From an uncultured Saprospiraceae bacterium (GTDB taxonomy: Bacteria; Bacteroidota; Bacteroidia; Chitinophagales; Saprospiraceae), in assembly GCA_937959375.1 (NCBI GenBank), contig CALGLS010000217.1, forward strand, positions 1-18,335: a stretch of 18,335 nucleotides of DNA, given 5' to 3'. Positions within the stretch are counted from its first letter, which is position 1. The number at the start of each line of letters is the position of its first letter. This document shows, in pieces, positions 6,438-15,092 of the stretch. The position numbers were made by a program, and so were the translations under genes. The notes beneath the pieces were generated by a model. It saw nothing but the letters and a program-made list of their open reading frames with translations, was not told where the DNA came from and ran no database searches.

Positions 6438-7919
6438 ATGAAAAAGCAATTTAGATATATCGTATTTTTGTTGGGGCTGCTCGTGATAACGTCTTGCCAG
6501 GAAAAAACATTTGAGCCAGAAGTATTCGGTTCTCTGTTTGGTGAGGTTCTACTAAACAATGAAAACACACCACTAGAGAATGTGAAGATTTCTACAAATC
6601 CTCCAACCAGTTCCATTTTTACAGATGAGGCAGGTCGCTTTGCTTTAGAAAACATAGCAGCGAACGCTTACACGATAAGAGCAGAAAAAGATGGTTTTAT
6701 TACCTCGATAGAGTCGGTAACCGTTTATGAAAATCAAATCGCAAATGTGATTATAAAAATGCTTCCGGATAGCATGGATTCTCAGGCTCCAGTTCCACCG
6801 TCTAATCCATCACCAACCAATGGAAGTGTTGACCAACCAATAGACTTAACCTTGTCTTGGTCGTCTTTTGATATAGACGGCGATGAACTTTTATTTGACG
6901 TTACCTTATTTAATTCAGATCAAACAGAGAGTATGACACTAGCTTCTGCTGTAGCTGATTCGACACTTGAGGTGGTCTTAGATTATAATACAACTTACTT
7001 TTGGCAAGTGACTGTACGTGATGGTTCTAATGATCCGGTCTTTAGTGAGGTGTGGAGTTTTACAACAATTCCGTTTCCAGATCATCGCTTTTTATTTGCG
7101 CGTGAGGTGAGTGGTAAGTATGAAATATTTTCTTCTGATGAAGATGGCAATGCGATTCAATTGACCGATAATGTGAACAATAATTGGAGACCAATTATGA
7201 ATCGGCAACGCACTAAAATTGCATTTATATCTGACGCAGGAATTGAACCACAAATTTACGTCATGGATAGAGATGGTTCTAATATTCAGCAAGTAACCAC
7301 TGTCCCAATATCAGGGACCAACAACCTCGAACTCGATTTTGCCTGGTCACCTGACGGAACGCAGTTGCTCTACATGAACAATGCAAATCTTTATCGAATC
7401 AATCTAGATGGTTCTGGTTTTAATTTATTTGCGGAAGCTCCTCCTGGTTTTTTCTTTACAGAATGTGATTGGACGGATCAAGATGATTTGATTATTGCGC
7501 GTACAGCTGGCTCTGATCCTTATGACTCATTTATTTTTACCTTCTCCGTAAGTGGCAATTATTTAGGGCAAGTTTACACAAATATTCCTGGAGGTACTGG
7601 AGGTCCTGTGTTTGCAATTAGTGGAACGTCTTTTTTGTTCACCCACGATGTGTCAGGATATCAGGCTACCGATGGTAGACAATTAGACGCTTCTGTTTTT
7701 ATCAAAAATATAAATAACCAAGTTACTTCAGATCTGTCTGATGACAAACCTGATGGGACCAATGATTTGGATCCAAGGTATTCACCGGATGGCTCAAAAG
7801 TAATTTTTGTCAATACCAATAACGATGGTATTTCTCAAAAAAATATCTGGATGATGAATTTGGATGGCAGTGGTAGAATACTTCTTTTTGAGAATGCGGA
7901 GATGCCGGATTGGAGGTAG
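6438..7919 (+). CDS. Lipoprotein with carboxypeptidase-regulatory-like, Fn3-like and WD40-like propeller regions
   Basis: This 493-residue protein is a probable outer-membrane lipoprotein of unknown function, very likely co-transcribed with csgG (11 bases apart). The lipobox VITSC puts the lipidated Cys at residue 20. Three regions follow. About 30-108 is a carboxypeptidase regulatory-like beta-sandwich (GSLFGEVLLNNENTPLENVK, TDEAGRFALENI, YTIRAEKDGF). About 112-212 is fibronectin type III-like (PSNPSPTNGSVDQP, LTLSWSSFDIDGDEL, NTTYFWQVTVRDG, VWSFTT). About 217 to the end holds PD40/TolB-type propeller blades (EIFSSDEDGNAIQLT, QIYVMDRDGSNIQQVT, FAWSPDGTQLLYM, YRINLDGSGF, RYSPDGSKVIFV, IWMMNLDGSGR). 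No catalytic motif is visible. Position makes a curli accessory role possible, perhaps at the secretion complex or cell surface, but this is inference; E. coli csg operons have no counterpart. It converges on the peptidase gene beyond a heptad-repeat element. Confidence 0.88.
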   Translation: MKKQFRYIVFLLGLLVITSCQEKTFEPEVFGSLFGEVLLNNENTPLENVKISTNPPTSSIFTDEAGRFALENIAANAYTIRAEKDGFITSIESVTVYENQIANVIIKMLPDSMDSQAPVPPSNPSPTNGSVDQPIDLTLSWSSFDIDGDELLFDVTLFNSDQTESMTLASAVADSTLEVVLDYNTTYFWQVTVRDGSNDPVFSEVWSFTTIPFPDHRFLFAREVSGKYEIFSSDEDGNAIQLTDNVNNNWRPIMNRQRTKIAFISDAGIEPQIYVMDRDGSNIQQVTTVPISGTNNLELDFAWSPDGTQLLYMNNANLYRINLDGSGFNLFAEAPPGFFFTECDWTDQDDLIIARTAGSDPYDSFIFTFSVSGNYLGQVYTNIPGGTGGPVFAISGTSFLFTHDVSGYQATDGRQLDASVFIKNINNQVTSDLSDDKPDGTNDLDPRYSPDGSKVIFVNTNNDGISQKNIWMMNLDGSGRILLFENAEMPDWR

Positions 7920-7924
7920 GGGGA

Positions 7925-8058
7925 AGACGGGAGTCCGAAGTCCGAAGACGGAAGTTTCCCTAAATATGTAGAGCCCACTAGCGTAAATTACGTTAGTGGG
8001 CTCTCTACGTTAGCGGGAAACTTCGGACTTCCGTCTTCCGTCTTCGGACTTTCTTTTT
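7925..8058. repeat. Heptad-module inverted repeat element, copy 1 (convergent gap)
   Basis: The left arm (7925-7960) is four 7-base units, AGACGGG-AGTCCGA-AGTCCGA-AGACGGA, ending in AGTTTCCC. The right arm (8015-8050) is GGGAAACT followed by TCGGACT-TCCGTCT-TCCGTCT-TCGGACT, then TTTCTTTTT. Between the arms is a 17-bp hairpin: AGAGCCCACTAGCGTAA (7970-7986) with TTACGTTAGTGGGCTCT (7988-8004), one G-T wobble, followed by a short direct repeat ACGTTAG(T/C)GGG (7990-8000 and 8007-8017). It fills nearly all of the gap between two converging genes, so two-way transcription termination is likely. A related element lies at 13749-13843. Confidence 0.8.
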
Positions 8059-8066
8059 CAACCTCC

Positions 8067-10529
8067 CTAAGGCTCCACAACCTTATTCTTCACATACCTA
8101 TCCATCCACTCCGACATCTCCCAAAGCATGTGCATCACAGACTCACGAGCCCGGTAGCCATGACTCTCATGTGGCAACATGACCAAGCGAACCGTTGCAC
8201 CGTGCCCTTTTAGTGCATTGAAAAAACGCTCACTTTGCATCGGATAAGTTCCTGAATTATTATCAGCATCACCATGCATTAAAAGTAATGGCGTTTTAAC
8301 TTTATCAGAATGCATGAATGGAGACATCTTCGCGTAAGTTTCTGGTGTTTCCCATAAGGTTCGTTCCTCTGATTGGAATCCAAAAGGGGTTAGCGTTCTA
8401 TTGTAAGCACCGCTACGCGCAATTCCTGCTGCGAATAAATCAGTATGTGCTAATAAATTCGCTGTCATAAAGGCACCATAGGAATGTCCACCAACTGCAA
8501 TTCTATTTCGATCAGCAACACCCATGTCTACAATTTTATTAATGGCAGCCTCTGCTCCTTCAGTTAATTGTTTGACAAAAGTCTCATTAGGTTCTTCCTC
8601 TCCTTCACCAATAATTGGCATACTAAAATCATCAAAAATGGCATAACCTTGAGTTACCCAAAACAAGGGTGAACCCCAACCAATTCTAATAAACTCATAG
8701 GGCGAATCCGAAACTTGACCTGCCGCTTTCGCACTTTTAAACTCACGAGGATATGCCCACATGAAAACAGGTAAAGGGCCATCTTTTTCTTTGTCGTAAC
8801 CGGCAGGAGTATATAGGGTGCCCGTCAATTCGACACCATCAGCGCGGGTGTACTTTACCATTTCTTTTTGTACACCCTCCAAAGACTTGTAAGGATTCTC
8901 AAAATGAGTAATCTGTTTTGATTTCCCATCTTTGAGATTGCGCATGTAAAAGTTAGGACGTTCTTTATTGGATTCACGACGAGTCAATACCTGTCCGTTT
9001 TCTTCATCGATAATAGAAATCGGATACTCATAGTAAGGTGCCTCAGAACGCCACAAACGTTTTGTCTTTTTTGTAGTAATATCAAACTCGTCAACAAAAG
9101 GACGGTTTCCTTCAGGAGATGCACCTTGGTCGGTGAGGAATAAAGTCTTGCCCTCATTAGCGGTTAATAAAACAGAGCGACCATACTGATTGCGATGTGT
9201 TTCAAAATCACCAGGAGCATTGTAGCGGTCTTCCCACGAGCGATCGAAGAGTACTTCTTTACCAGCGGCTATGTTATTTGGTTGCCAAGAACTGGTAATC
9301 AATTGCCGACTTTGCCACCACCATTCATAAGCTAAAGCGAAATCGCCCGTTCCCCAGTCAACGCCACCATAGCGTAGTTTAAATGAAATTCCTTTTTCTG
9401 CTTTTCCAGTAAAGGGAGCATCGAGCATATATATTTGATCTCGAATAGCTACTTCTTTTTTAGGATCGCCACCATCCTGAGCTTCTACCCAAACCATTGT
9501 TGCAGGTTTATCATTTCGCCAAGAAAAAGATCGCTTTCCTTCCCGTACTGCCCCAAATCCTTTTGGAATATTTTCTGCCATTGGGATGTCAGCAATCTGC
9601 GTTATCTTATTTCCTTTTTTGTCAAAAATATCAATCGTAAAAGGAAAACGACTATAGGGTACAAGATATGAGAATGGTTGTTTGATGGTTTGCACCATAA
9701 CGTATTCACCATCAGGAGAAGTACTCATGGACGCTTTGATTCCTGCTTCACCAAAGGCCTGATGTTTACCGGTTGTCAAATCTACGATCATCAATTGAGA
9801 TGAAGTGTAATATTTGAAAAGGTCGATATCGTAAGGTGTCTTTAATAAATCTTGGTAGGTTCGTACTGGAGCTTTCTCGCCATCATTAATTTGGATAACC
9901 GGACCTTTTGGCATTTGATCTTGCTCGGGTGCTTTGCCACGATCAGCTAAAACTTTTTTGTAGAGTAACGTATTGTTGTCAGAAAACCAAGTGTAGGGCC
10001 TTCCAGACATCGCGTCATTAATTATAGCGTCGGTCAATTTTTTAGCAGTAGCTGTTGACATGTCGGCCATCCATAATTCCAAACCATTGGACTTGGTAAC
10101 AGTACAAACCATTTTGGAACCATCCGCTGCCCAACTTAGATTTTCGATTTTTGCATCAGCAGGAAATCCTGTAATTGCTTTTTCTTTTCCAGTTTGTAAA
10201 GATTTTATTTTGATGCCGGTGTAATGACCGGAACGACTTGACCCATTTGTTTTTGGATTAATCCGAATTCCTGCCAATCGCAATTCTTCTTGAGCCACCT
10301 CTTCTATAGAAGGTAGGTTTGGACGCTCTAGTAAGAGCATGATTTCGTTGGAAGGGCTTAGGCTAACGCCAGGAGTTGGAGGCGCGTCAATTAAGTCTGC
10401 AATTGCTTTGGGAGGTGTTTGGTAGGAGAGGTTATCCTGTGCTGTTAGTTCGTTATTAGATGTCATTAGCGCAAATATAAAGAGATAGAACAGGAATAAA
10501 AGGTTTGTTATATGTTTTGTTGTTTTCAT
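8067..10529 (-). CDS. Secreted S9 family peptidase, glutamyl endopeptidase (S9D)-like
   Basis: This is an 820-residue exported serine peptidase of the prolyl oligopeptidase clan. A signal peptide is present (hydrophobic about 9-22, cleavage near A30). An N-terminal beta-propeller region (about 60-540) is followed by an alpha/beta-hydrolase domain (about 555-815). The catalytic triad is visible: S683 in GGHSYGAF, D756 in HGDADNN and H790 in HESHGY. The motifs GHSYGAFMTANLLAH, SGTYPMQSERFFNAL and RARESVMHMLWE are typical of the S9D group related to plant chloroplast glutamyl endopeptidase, which cleaves after acidic residues and clears peptide fragments; that specificity is inferred from the family. 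It has a full-length arrangement and intact active site. The 173-base gap upstream separates it from the DUF5916 gene, so it may have its own promoter; a TATATTTA in that gap is only a loose -7 match. Confidence 0.92.
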   Translation of the reverse strand: MKTTKHITNLLFLFYLFIFALMTSNNELTAQDNLSYQTPPKAIADLIDAPPTPGVSLSPSNEIMLLLERPNLPSIEEVAQEELRLAGIRINPKTNGSSRSGHYTGIKIKSLQTGKEKAITGFPADAKIENLSWAADGSKMVCTVTKSNGLELWMADMSTATAKKLTDAIINDAMSGRPYTWFSDNNTLLYKKVLADRGKAPEQDQMPKGPVIQINDGEKAPVRTYQDLLKTPYDIDLFKYYTSSQLMIVDLTTGKHQAFGEAGIKASMSTSPDGEYVMVQTIKQPFSYLVPYSRFPFTIDIFDKKGNKITQIADIPMAENIPKGFGAVREGKRSFSWRNDKPATMVWVEAQDGGDPKKEVAIRDQIYMLDAPFTGKAEKGISFKLRYGGVDWGTGDFALAYEWWWQSRQLITSSWQPNNIAAGKEVLFDRSWEDRYNAPGDFETHRNQYGRSVLLTANEGKTLFLTDQGASPEGNRPFVDEFDITTKKTKRLWRSEAPYYEYPISIIDEENGQVLTRRESNKERPNFYMRNLKDGKSKQITHFENPYKSLEGVQKEMVKYTRADGVELTGTLYTPAGYDKEKDGPLPVFMWAYPREFKSAKAAGQVSDSPYEFIRIGWGSPLFWVTQGYAIFDDFSMPIIGEGEEEPNETFVKQLTEGAEAAINKIVDMGVADRNRIAVGGHSYGAFMTANLLAHTDLFAAGIARSGAYNRTLTPFGFQSEERTLWETPETYAKMSPFMHSDKVKTPLLLMHGDADNNSGTYPMQSERFFNALKGHGATVRLVMLPHESHGYRARESVMHMLWEMSEWMDRYVKNKVVEP

Positions 10530-10702
10530 GGTGCTACTAATCTCTATTTAGGTGAAGAAATAATAAGTACTTAATTACCTAAATATAAGAATTTGGTTAA
10601 ATACTACGATTTATTGATTGAGTTTTAACTAAGAAGGGATAGGATAGTAACAAAAAGGAATGTGAAAAATGATTTGAAAAAGAATGGAAAAGAATGAGTA
10701 GA

Positions 10703-12907
10703 TTAAAATCCCCACCAATAATTCATCTTCAATACCAAAGCTCGATTCTTAATACCACCAAGATCTTGGAAATAGTTTTCAGTGTAAACTAAGTATAAAT
10801 CGGACATAGGACGGAATCGCCATTGGAATCGCGAATTGACATTGATGTTATTGGCTTGTGTGTTGTATTGCAGATAGGTGGTTAGGAAGAGGTTTCTATT
10901 AAAAGAAATTTCAAACTTTGAACCAACCAGCGTAAACTTTGCATTCCCATAATTTTCTGGAAAACTATATAGGTATTGCTGCGAAAAGGTAGATCCTAAA
11001 ACGAGTCGTGGCCCCATTCTGTAATTAAGTTGACCTTCAAAGTTAAACCCTTTACCCATAAATCGATTGCCGAATCGGACTTGCGCAGTTCCAAAAATAT
11101 CTTTTCGTTTTCCACTATCATAATTAAACGCAATGGATTGCTCTTTGTAATTTCCAATAGGGAAAGGGACATCTAAGCCAGAGAGCGTAAAAGGAAAATA
11201 TAAAACTGGCGAATTGTTGATATAAGAAACCGAAAAGTTAGATGAATTCATAAACTGCGCCTTGAACTTAAATTTTCCATTGTGTTCCTGATAATCGAAT
11301 TTATTGTTTGTGAAAATATTGAAGCTAAACTCAGGTCCAACGTAATCAATTACATTGTTATTTTTTAAATAAAAACGATAGTAAGCCGTGGTGCGCCATT
11401 CGATATAACCAATTCGGAATGTACTGTCGGTTGTTTCATTCTCATGATAAAGATGAGGAACATATCCCATATCGGTGATGTAGTTTTCTCCAACCGCATC
11501 AATAGCCAGACGAATGCTGGCCTTAGTTGTTCTATAGCGCCCTTTTAAGCTATAAGTCATCGCATCTCTTAGTCGTTCATTCGTCTGAGCAAAGTGGACA
11601 AAAGCTTCTCCGGTCCACTTCGTATCTTTTGATCGATAATCAAATTCTAAACCACTCACAAAATTGAAATCATTGTTAGAGTTTAAGGCATTTAATTGCT
11701 GCCTATTGGCTAGAAAACCAGTGAGCGTTGAGCCTGCAAGCAATGAACGTTGTAGGGTGACGACTGAATAGTTGTTACTTCCTTTTAAGGTATCATCTGC
11801 TAAATCAGTCTGTACGGTCATCATTCCTAGACGCCAATCTTTATTTAATTTTCCACTAACTCTTGCTCCAAAATGAATCGGAATCGGAATGTTGTCTGCG
11901 CCTCCAATTCTACGAGAGAAAAAGGGTTGTATACGGCTGTTGCCTAAACTAGAAAACATATCACTGTTCTCTAAAAAGAAAATTCGTTTTTCTGGAAAGA
12001 AAAGTTCAAAACGATCAAGGTTAATCACCTGCTGGTCTACTTCAACTTGTGAGAAATTCGGATTCGCTGTAACGTCAAGATAGAGCGAACTGTTTAGTGC
12101 TACTTTTGCATCTAAGCCAACCGAAGGTTTAATGTTATTTTCGTTGTTTTCATAATCTCTAGACGAAATTCCAGCAGCATAAGGAATCAAAACTACATTG
12201 GTTCCAGCTCTTGGAGTTTCATCCCAGATGAGCCGACCGGTGTTCATTAAACTAGAAATCTTGAATCCTCTTTCGACAGGAATCCAAGTCGAGATTTCAT
12301 TGTTAGTCTGGTCATTTCTCGCAAAGTTAATACGCCAATTTTTTATATCTTCTTTAAAACGGAGTGTCTTAATGGGAATAGCCATTTCTACCGACCAGTA
12401 CTTTGAACTCCTAAAAACTTCAGCCTCCCACATGCCATCCCAGCTTTCCGTAATTCCTTTAAGACCTCCGTTAGAAACGATGCCATCTCGTTGTGATCCA
12501 TATGGATTTACGCCGAAACTAAAACCAGTGTTGACATCTGTAAAGGCGTTTATGAAAATAGAAAAAGCTTCATTGTCATTAAACGAAAAATCGCGTTTGA
12601 GTGATTGAATCACATATTTTTTGACATCTCTGCTGTTGTGACAAATGGCTCCGATGTATAAATTTTGTTCGTCGTAGAAAACTTTTACTTCCGTTTTGGT
12701 AGAAGCCGGTAAAGTATCAAAAGGATAGTTCATCCAAAAATCACTAGCAGGAGTAGCATTAGCCCAAAAAGTTTCGTCTAGCTTTCCGTCAATGTGGATG
12801 GTATTAGGAATAGGTTGGATGTGGATAGAAGGAGACTGTGCCAGTGCATAGCTAAATGCAAAAGCAACAAGAATAAGGAAAAGAATGAACTCCCGAATCT
12901 TCTTCAT
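10703..12907 (-). CDS. DUF5916 outer-membrane protein with CBM9-like N-terminal domain
   Basis: This 734-residue protein has the two-part arrangement of the Bacteroidota DUF5916 family. After a signal peptide (cleavage near A23) comes a carbohydrate-binding family 9-like domain (about 28-230: IHIDGKLDETFWANA, TKTEVKVFYDEQNLYIGAIC, WEAEVFRSSKYWSVEMAIP). It is followed by a long beta-strand-rich region (about 240-734) with many aromatic-ended strands, including the family-typical FELFFPEKRIFFLENSDMF, and a final strand ending in Phe (LKMNYWWGF), as in outer-membrane barrels. The real substrate is unknown; the CBM9-like fold suggests glycan contact but that is inference. A 7-bp inverted repeat, TAAGCTG/CAGCTTA (12912-12930), lies immediately before the start codon and could influence translation. 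The 252-base gap before the next gene upstream has an imperfect GAACC/GGTTC inverted repeat (12990-13013) and nothing else I can support. Confidence 0.85.
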   Translation of the reverse strand: MKKIREFILFLILVAFAFSYALAQSPSIHIQPIPNTIHIDGKLDETFWANATPASDFWMNYPFDTLPASTKTEVKVFYDEQNLYIGAICHNSRDVKKYVIQSLKRDFSFNDNEAFSIFINAFTDVNTGFSFGVNPYGSQRDGIVSNGGLKGITESWDGMWEAEVFRSSKYWSVEMAIPIKTLRFKEDIKNWRINFARNDQTNNEISTWIPVERGFKISSLMNTGRLIWDETPRAGTNVVLIPYAAGISSRDYENNENNIKPSVGLDAKVALNSSLYLDVTANPNFSQVEVDQQVINLDRFELFFPEKRIFFLENSDMFSSLGNSRIQPFFSRRIGGADNIPIPIHFGARVSGKLNKDWRLGMMTVQTDLADDTLKGSNNYSVVTLQRSLLAGSTLTGFLANRQQLNALNSNNDFNFVSGLEFDYRSKDTKWTGEAFVHFAQTNERLRDAMTYSLKGRYRTTKASIRLAIDAVGENYITDMGYVPHLYHENETTDSTFRIGYIEWRTTAYYRFYLKNNNVIDYVGPEFSFNIFTNNKFDYQEHNGKFKFKAQFMNSSNFSVSYINNSPVLYFPFTLSGLDVPFPIGNYKEQSIAFNYDSGKRKDIFGTAQVRFGNRFMGKGFNFEGQLNYRMGPRLVLGSTFSQQYLYSFPENYGNAKFTLVGSKFEISFNRNLFLTTYLQYNTQANNINVNSRFQWRFRPMSDLYLVYTENYFQDLGGIKNRALVLKMNYWWGF

Positions 12908-13159
12908 ATCATAAGCTGTTTCTCAGCTTAATAGGTTTTCCGTTCCAGTTAAATCGAAAGATTTATCCGGAGTTATAAAATTAATGTTCGAACCAACCAC
13001 GGTTAGGCGGTTCAAATGGAGCCGGTTAAAACTCCAATGTTTAATTTAGGAATAGAAGGTTTGGTAGTGTTGTTTTCTTGGTAGAACAGCACTTTGTAAA
13101 GGCGCTGTAGTATGTTTTTATAAATTGAGGAAGGTAATTAATTCACAAAAGTGAGTAGA

Positions 13160-13687
13160 TTACCTTGCTTGCTTTTGTCCTGCAAAAAGTCTTGACCATC
13201 CAAAACGAAGACCAAATAGAATCACGAGAAAAACAAGAAGCACGTAGTAAAATGGCATTCTAGTAAACGCAATAATATGGATGTTGGTTCTGTCCAATCC
13301 CCACATTAAAGCGAGGGTAGCAAAAATCATCATCACTAAACCAGATAATTTGCCAAATCCAGGAATCGAATCCAGTGCTACGTTATTTCGTATTAAAAGT
13401 AAGGTCGCTGCCATAGAAACGATCGGTATTATCTGTGTATAGACGTCGGATGTAAATACACTTTGCTTCTCAAATAGGAATAAATACACGTTCAAGGTAA
13501 CAGCTAAAATACCAGGAACACAGACCAGATAGATCAATGTAGAGTAAAGATATTTCCACGGACTTAGGTGCCCTTCACCTTTTCCCATAAAGCCTGCAAT
13601 AAATGCAGTAAGCGGGATTAGCGCAAAATAAGCGATTAAGTATGCTGGATTCTCTGCTAATAACTCGAAAAACTCTTTGAGGGTCAT
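13160..13687 (-). CDS. Small integral membrane protein of unknown function
   Basis: I do not recognise this family. With the ATG at 13687 the protein is 175 residues (MTLKEFFELLAENPAYLIAY) and has about five hydrophobic segments: roughly 15-33, 46-68, 82-97, 113-131 and 140-160, with a basic C-terminus (LFAGQKQAR) likely in the cytoplasm. The short loops contain GKGEGHLSPWKYLYS and the NNVALDSIPGFGKLSG stretch; no catalytic or cofactor motif is evident. The frame is open further upstream to a TTG at 13747, but that would add 20 non-hydrophobic residues and start right at the edge of the repeat element, so the ATG is preferred. It lies downstream of odhB on the same strand, separated by the second heptad repeat element, so co-transcription is uncertain. 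Confidence 0.8.
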   Translation of the reverse strand: MTLKEFFELLAENPAYLIAYFALIPLTAFIAGFMGKGEGHLSPWKYLYSTLIYLVCVPGILAVTLNVYLFLFEKQSVFTSDVYTQIIPIVSMAATLLLIRNNVALDSIPGFGKLSGLVMMIFATLALMWGLDRTNIHIIAFTRMPFYYVLLVFLVILFGLRFGWSRLFAGQKQAR

Positions 13688-13748
13688 TATATTATCTGTT
13701 TTTGAGAATTTACGATTATAAGACAAATATTGTGCTAGAGTTTGCAAA

Positions 13749-13850
13749 AGACAGAAGTCCGAAGACGGAAGACCGAAGTTTCCCTCAATCGTTGAGCTCG
13801 CGTATTAAGAGAGCTTCCGTCTTCGGACTTCTATCTTCCGTCTTTTTTCT
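13749..13850. repeat. Heptad-module inverted repeat element, copy 2 (downstream of odhB)
   Basis: The left arm is AGACAGA-AGTCCGA-AGACGGA-AGACCGA followed by AGTTTCCC (13749-13784). The right arm is TCCGTCT-TCGGACT-TCTATCT-TCCGTCT (13816-13843), running into TTTTTCTTT. The units and the AGTTTCCC boundary match copy 1 at 7925-8050, but the right-hand GGGAAACT and the central 17-bp hairpin are missing; the centre is an unrelated 31 bases (13785-13815). It begins right after the odhB stop (read on the - strand) and ends about 60 bases before the next start codon, a position that fits a terminator or mRNA 3' structure. Confidence 0.75.
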
Positions 13851-15092
13851 TTAAATATTAAACAACAATTTAACCGGATCTTCCAGCAATTGCTTGACTT
13901 TTACTAGGAAAGTAACTGATGTACTACCATCAATTACTCGGTGATCATACGAAAGTGCTAAGTACATCATTGGGCGAATTTTAACTTCACCATTAATTGC
14001 CATTGGGCGCTGCTGAATAGTATGCATACCAAGAATCGCTGATTGAGGCTCATTGATAATTGGCGTACTCATCATCGATCCAAAAACACCACCATTCGTG
14101 ATCGTAAAGGTTCCTCCTGACATTTCATCCAAGGTGAGGCTTCCTTCTCTTGCTTTTACCGCTAATGCTTTTATGGCTAACTCAATTTCGTGATAGCCCA
14201 TAGATTCTACATTTTTCACTGGTGGAACCACCAAGCCGGTTGGCGTAGAGATCGCAACGGAGATGTCAACATAGTCGTGATGTATCAGGTGATCACCATC
14301 TAATTTAGCATTTACATCAGGCATTTCCATCAGTACGTGGGCACAGGCTTTCGCGAAAAGCGACATGAAACCTAGCTTAACGCCATATTTTTTAACAAAT
14401 TCTTCTTGGTATTTTTTACGAACTGCCATCACTTCCGTTAGATCCACTTCATTGAAAGTGGTCAACATGGCTGTGTTGTTTTTAGCAGAAACCAATCGCT
14501 TGGCAATGGTTCGACGCATACGACTCATCTTACTACTGCTAGTGCTACGACTAAATGCAGTTGGTACAGAAACGCTTACCGGAGCAGCAGCTTCTTTCGC
14601 TTTGCCATTGCTGGCAGGAGCTGCCGCTTTATTGCTAATGGCTTGACTAACGTCTTCTTTAGTGATTCGACCATCTTTGCCAGAACCGCTAACATTAGCA
14701 GCACTAATATCGTTTTCACGCATCATTTTGGCAGCAGCCGGTGATGGGTGTCCACTTGCGTAAGTTGTTTTTGATTCGGTAGCAGCTACTGGTTCTGGGG
14801 CAGCTTCTTTTGCAGGAGCTGGGCTATCATCGCCTCCTCCAGCAGGAGCGGCTACGCTAGTATCGATTTTAGCTACCAAAGCACCTATTTCGAGATCATC
14901 GTCTTCGTTTGCCACATATATAAGTTTTCCTGCAGCCTCTGCTGGAAACTCAAGTGTCGCCTTATCTGATTCAAATTCACAGATTGCTTCATCGATTTTG
15001 ACATATTCGCCATCACCTTTTAGCCATTGTGAGAGTGTAACTTCTGTGATTGATTCCCCTATGGTGGGAACACGCATTTCTATGATGCTCAT
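13851..15092 (-). CDS. odhB: 2-oxoglutarate dehydrogenase E2, dihydrolipoamide succinyltransferase
   Basis: This is the E2 core of the 2-oxoglutarate dehydrogenase complex, which transfers the succinyl group from lipoamide to CoA in the TCA cycle. The 413 residues show the full layout: an N-terminal lipoyl domain (about 2-77) with lipoyl-lysine K44 in ESDKATLEF; an Ala/Pro/Glu-rich linker; a peripheral subunit-binding domain (about 114-152, HPSPAAAKMMRENDI, GKDGRITKEDV); a second flexible linker; and the catalytic acyltransferase domain (about 185-413). The active-site His is H384 in LSYDHRVIDG, with D388. SPAAAKMMRE and the ISVAISTPTGLVVPP stretch favour the succinyl rather than acetyl enzyme. 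The E1 gene (odhA/sucA), often next to it, is not here: the next gene upstream is divergent. The start ATG lies 226 bases from that gene. Confidence 0.94.
   Translation of the reverse strand: MSIIEMRVPTIGESITEVTLSQWLKGDGEYVKIDEAICEFESDKATLEFPAEAAGKLIYVANEDDDLEIGALVAKIDTSVAAPAGGGDDSPAPAKEAAPEPVAATESKTTYASGHPSPAAAKMMRENDISAANVSGSGKDGRITKEDVSQAISNKAAAPASNGKAKEAAAPVSVSVPTAFSRSTSSSKMSRMRRTIAKRLVSAKNNTAMLTTFNEVDLTEVMAVRKKYQEEFVKKYGVKLGFMSLFAKACAHVLMEMPDVNAKLDGDHLIHHDYVDISVAISTPTGLVVPPVKNVESMGYHEIELAIKALAVKAREGSLTLDEMSGGTFTITNGGVFGSMMSTPIINEPQSAILGMHTIQQRPMAINGEVKIRPMMYLALSYDHRVIDGSTSVTFLVKVKQLLEDPVKLLFNI

Noticed and set aside
6287..6655. Reverse-strand open frame over the csgG-lipoprotein junction
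   Set aside because: It overlaps two well supported genes on the opposite strand and its translation resembles no protein family.
12198..12608. Forward-strand open frame of 136 residues inside the DUF5916 gene
   Set aside because: It is antisense to a well supported long coding region; its translation looks like an antisense shadow with no start context.
13688..13747. Twenty-residue N-terminal extension of the small membrane protein from a TTG
   Set aside because: The extension is not conserved-looking, starts at the edge of the repeat element and an ATG just before the first natural segment is a better start.
14365..14646. Forward-strand open frame of 93 residues inside odhB
   Set aside because: It arises opposite the Ala-rich linker and catalytic start of odhB; hydrophobic character is a codon shadow, not a gene.
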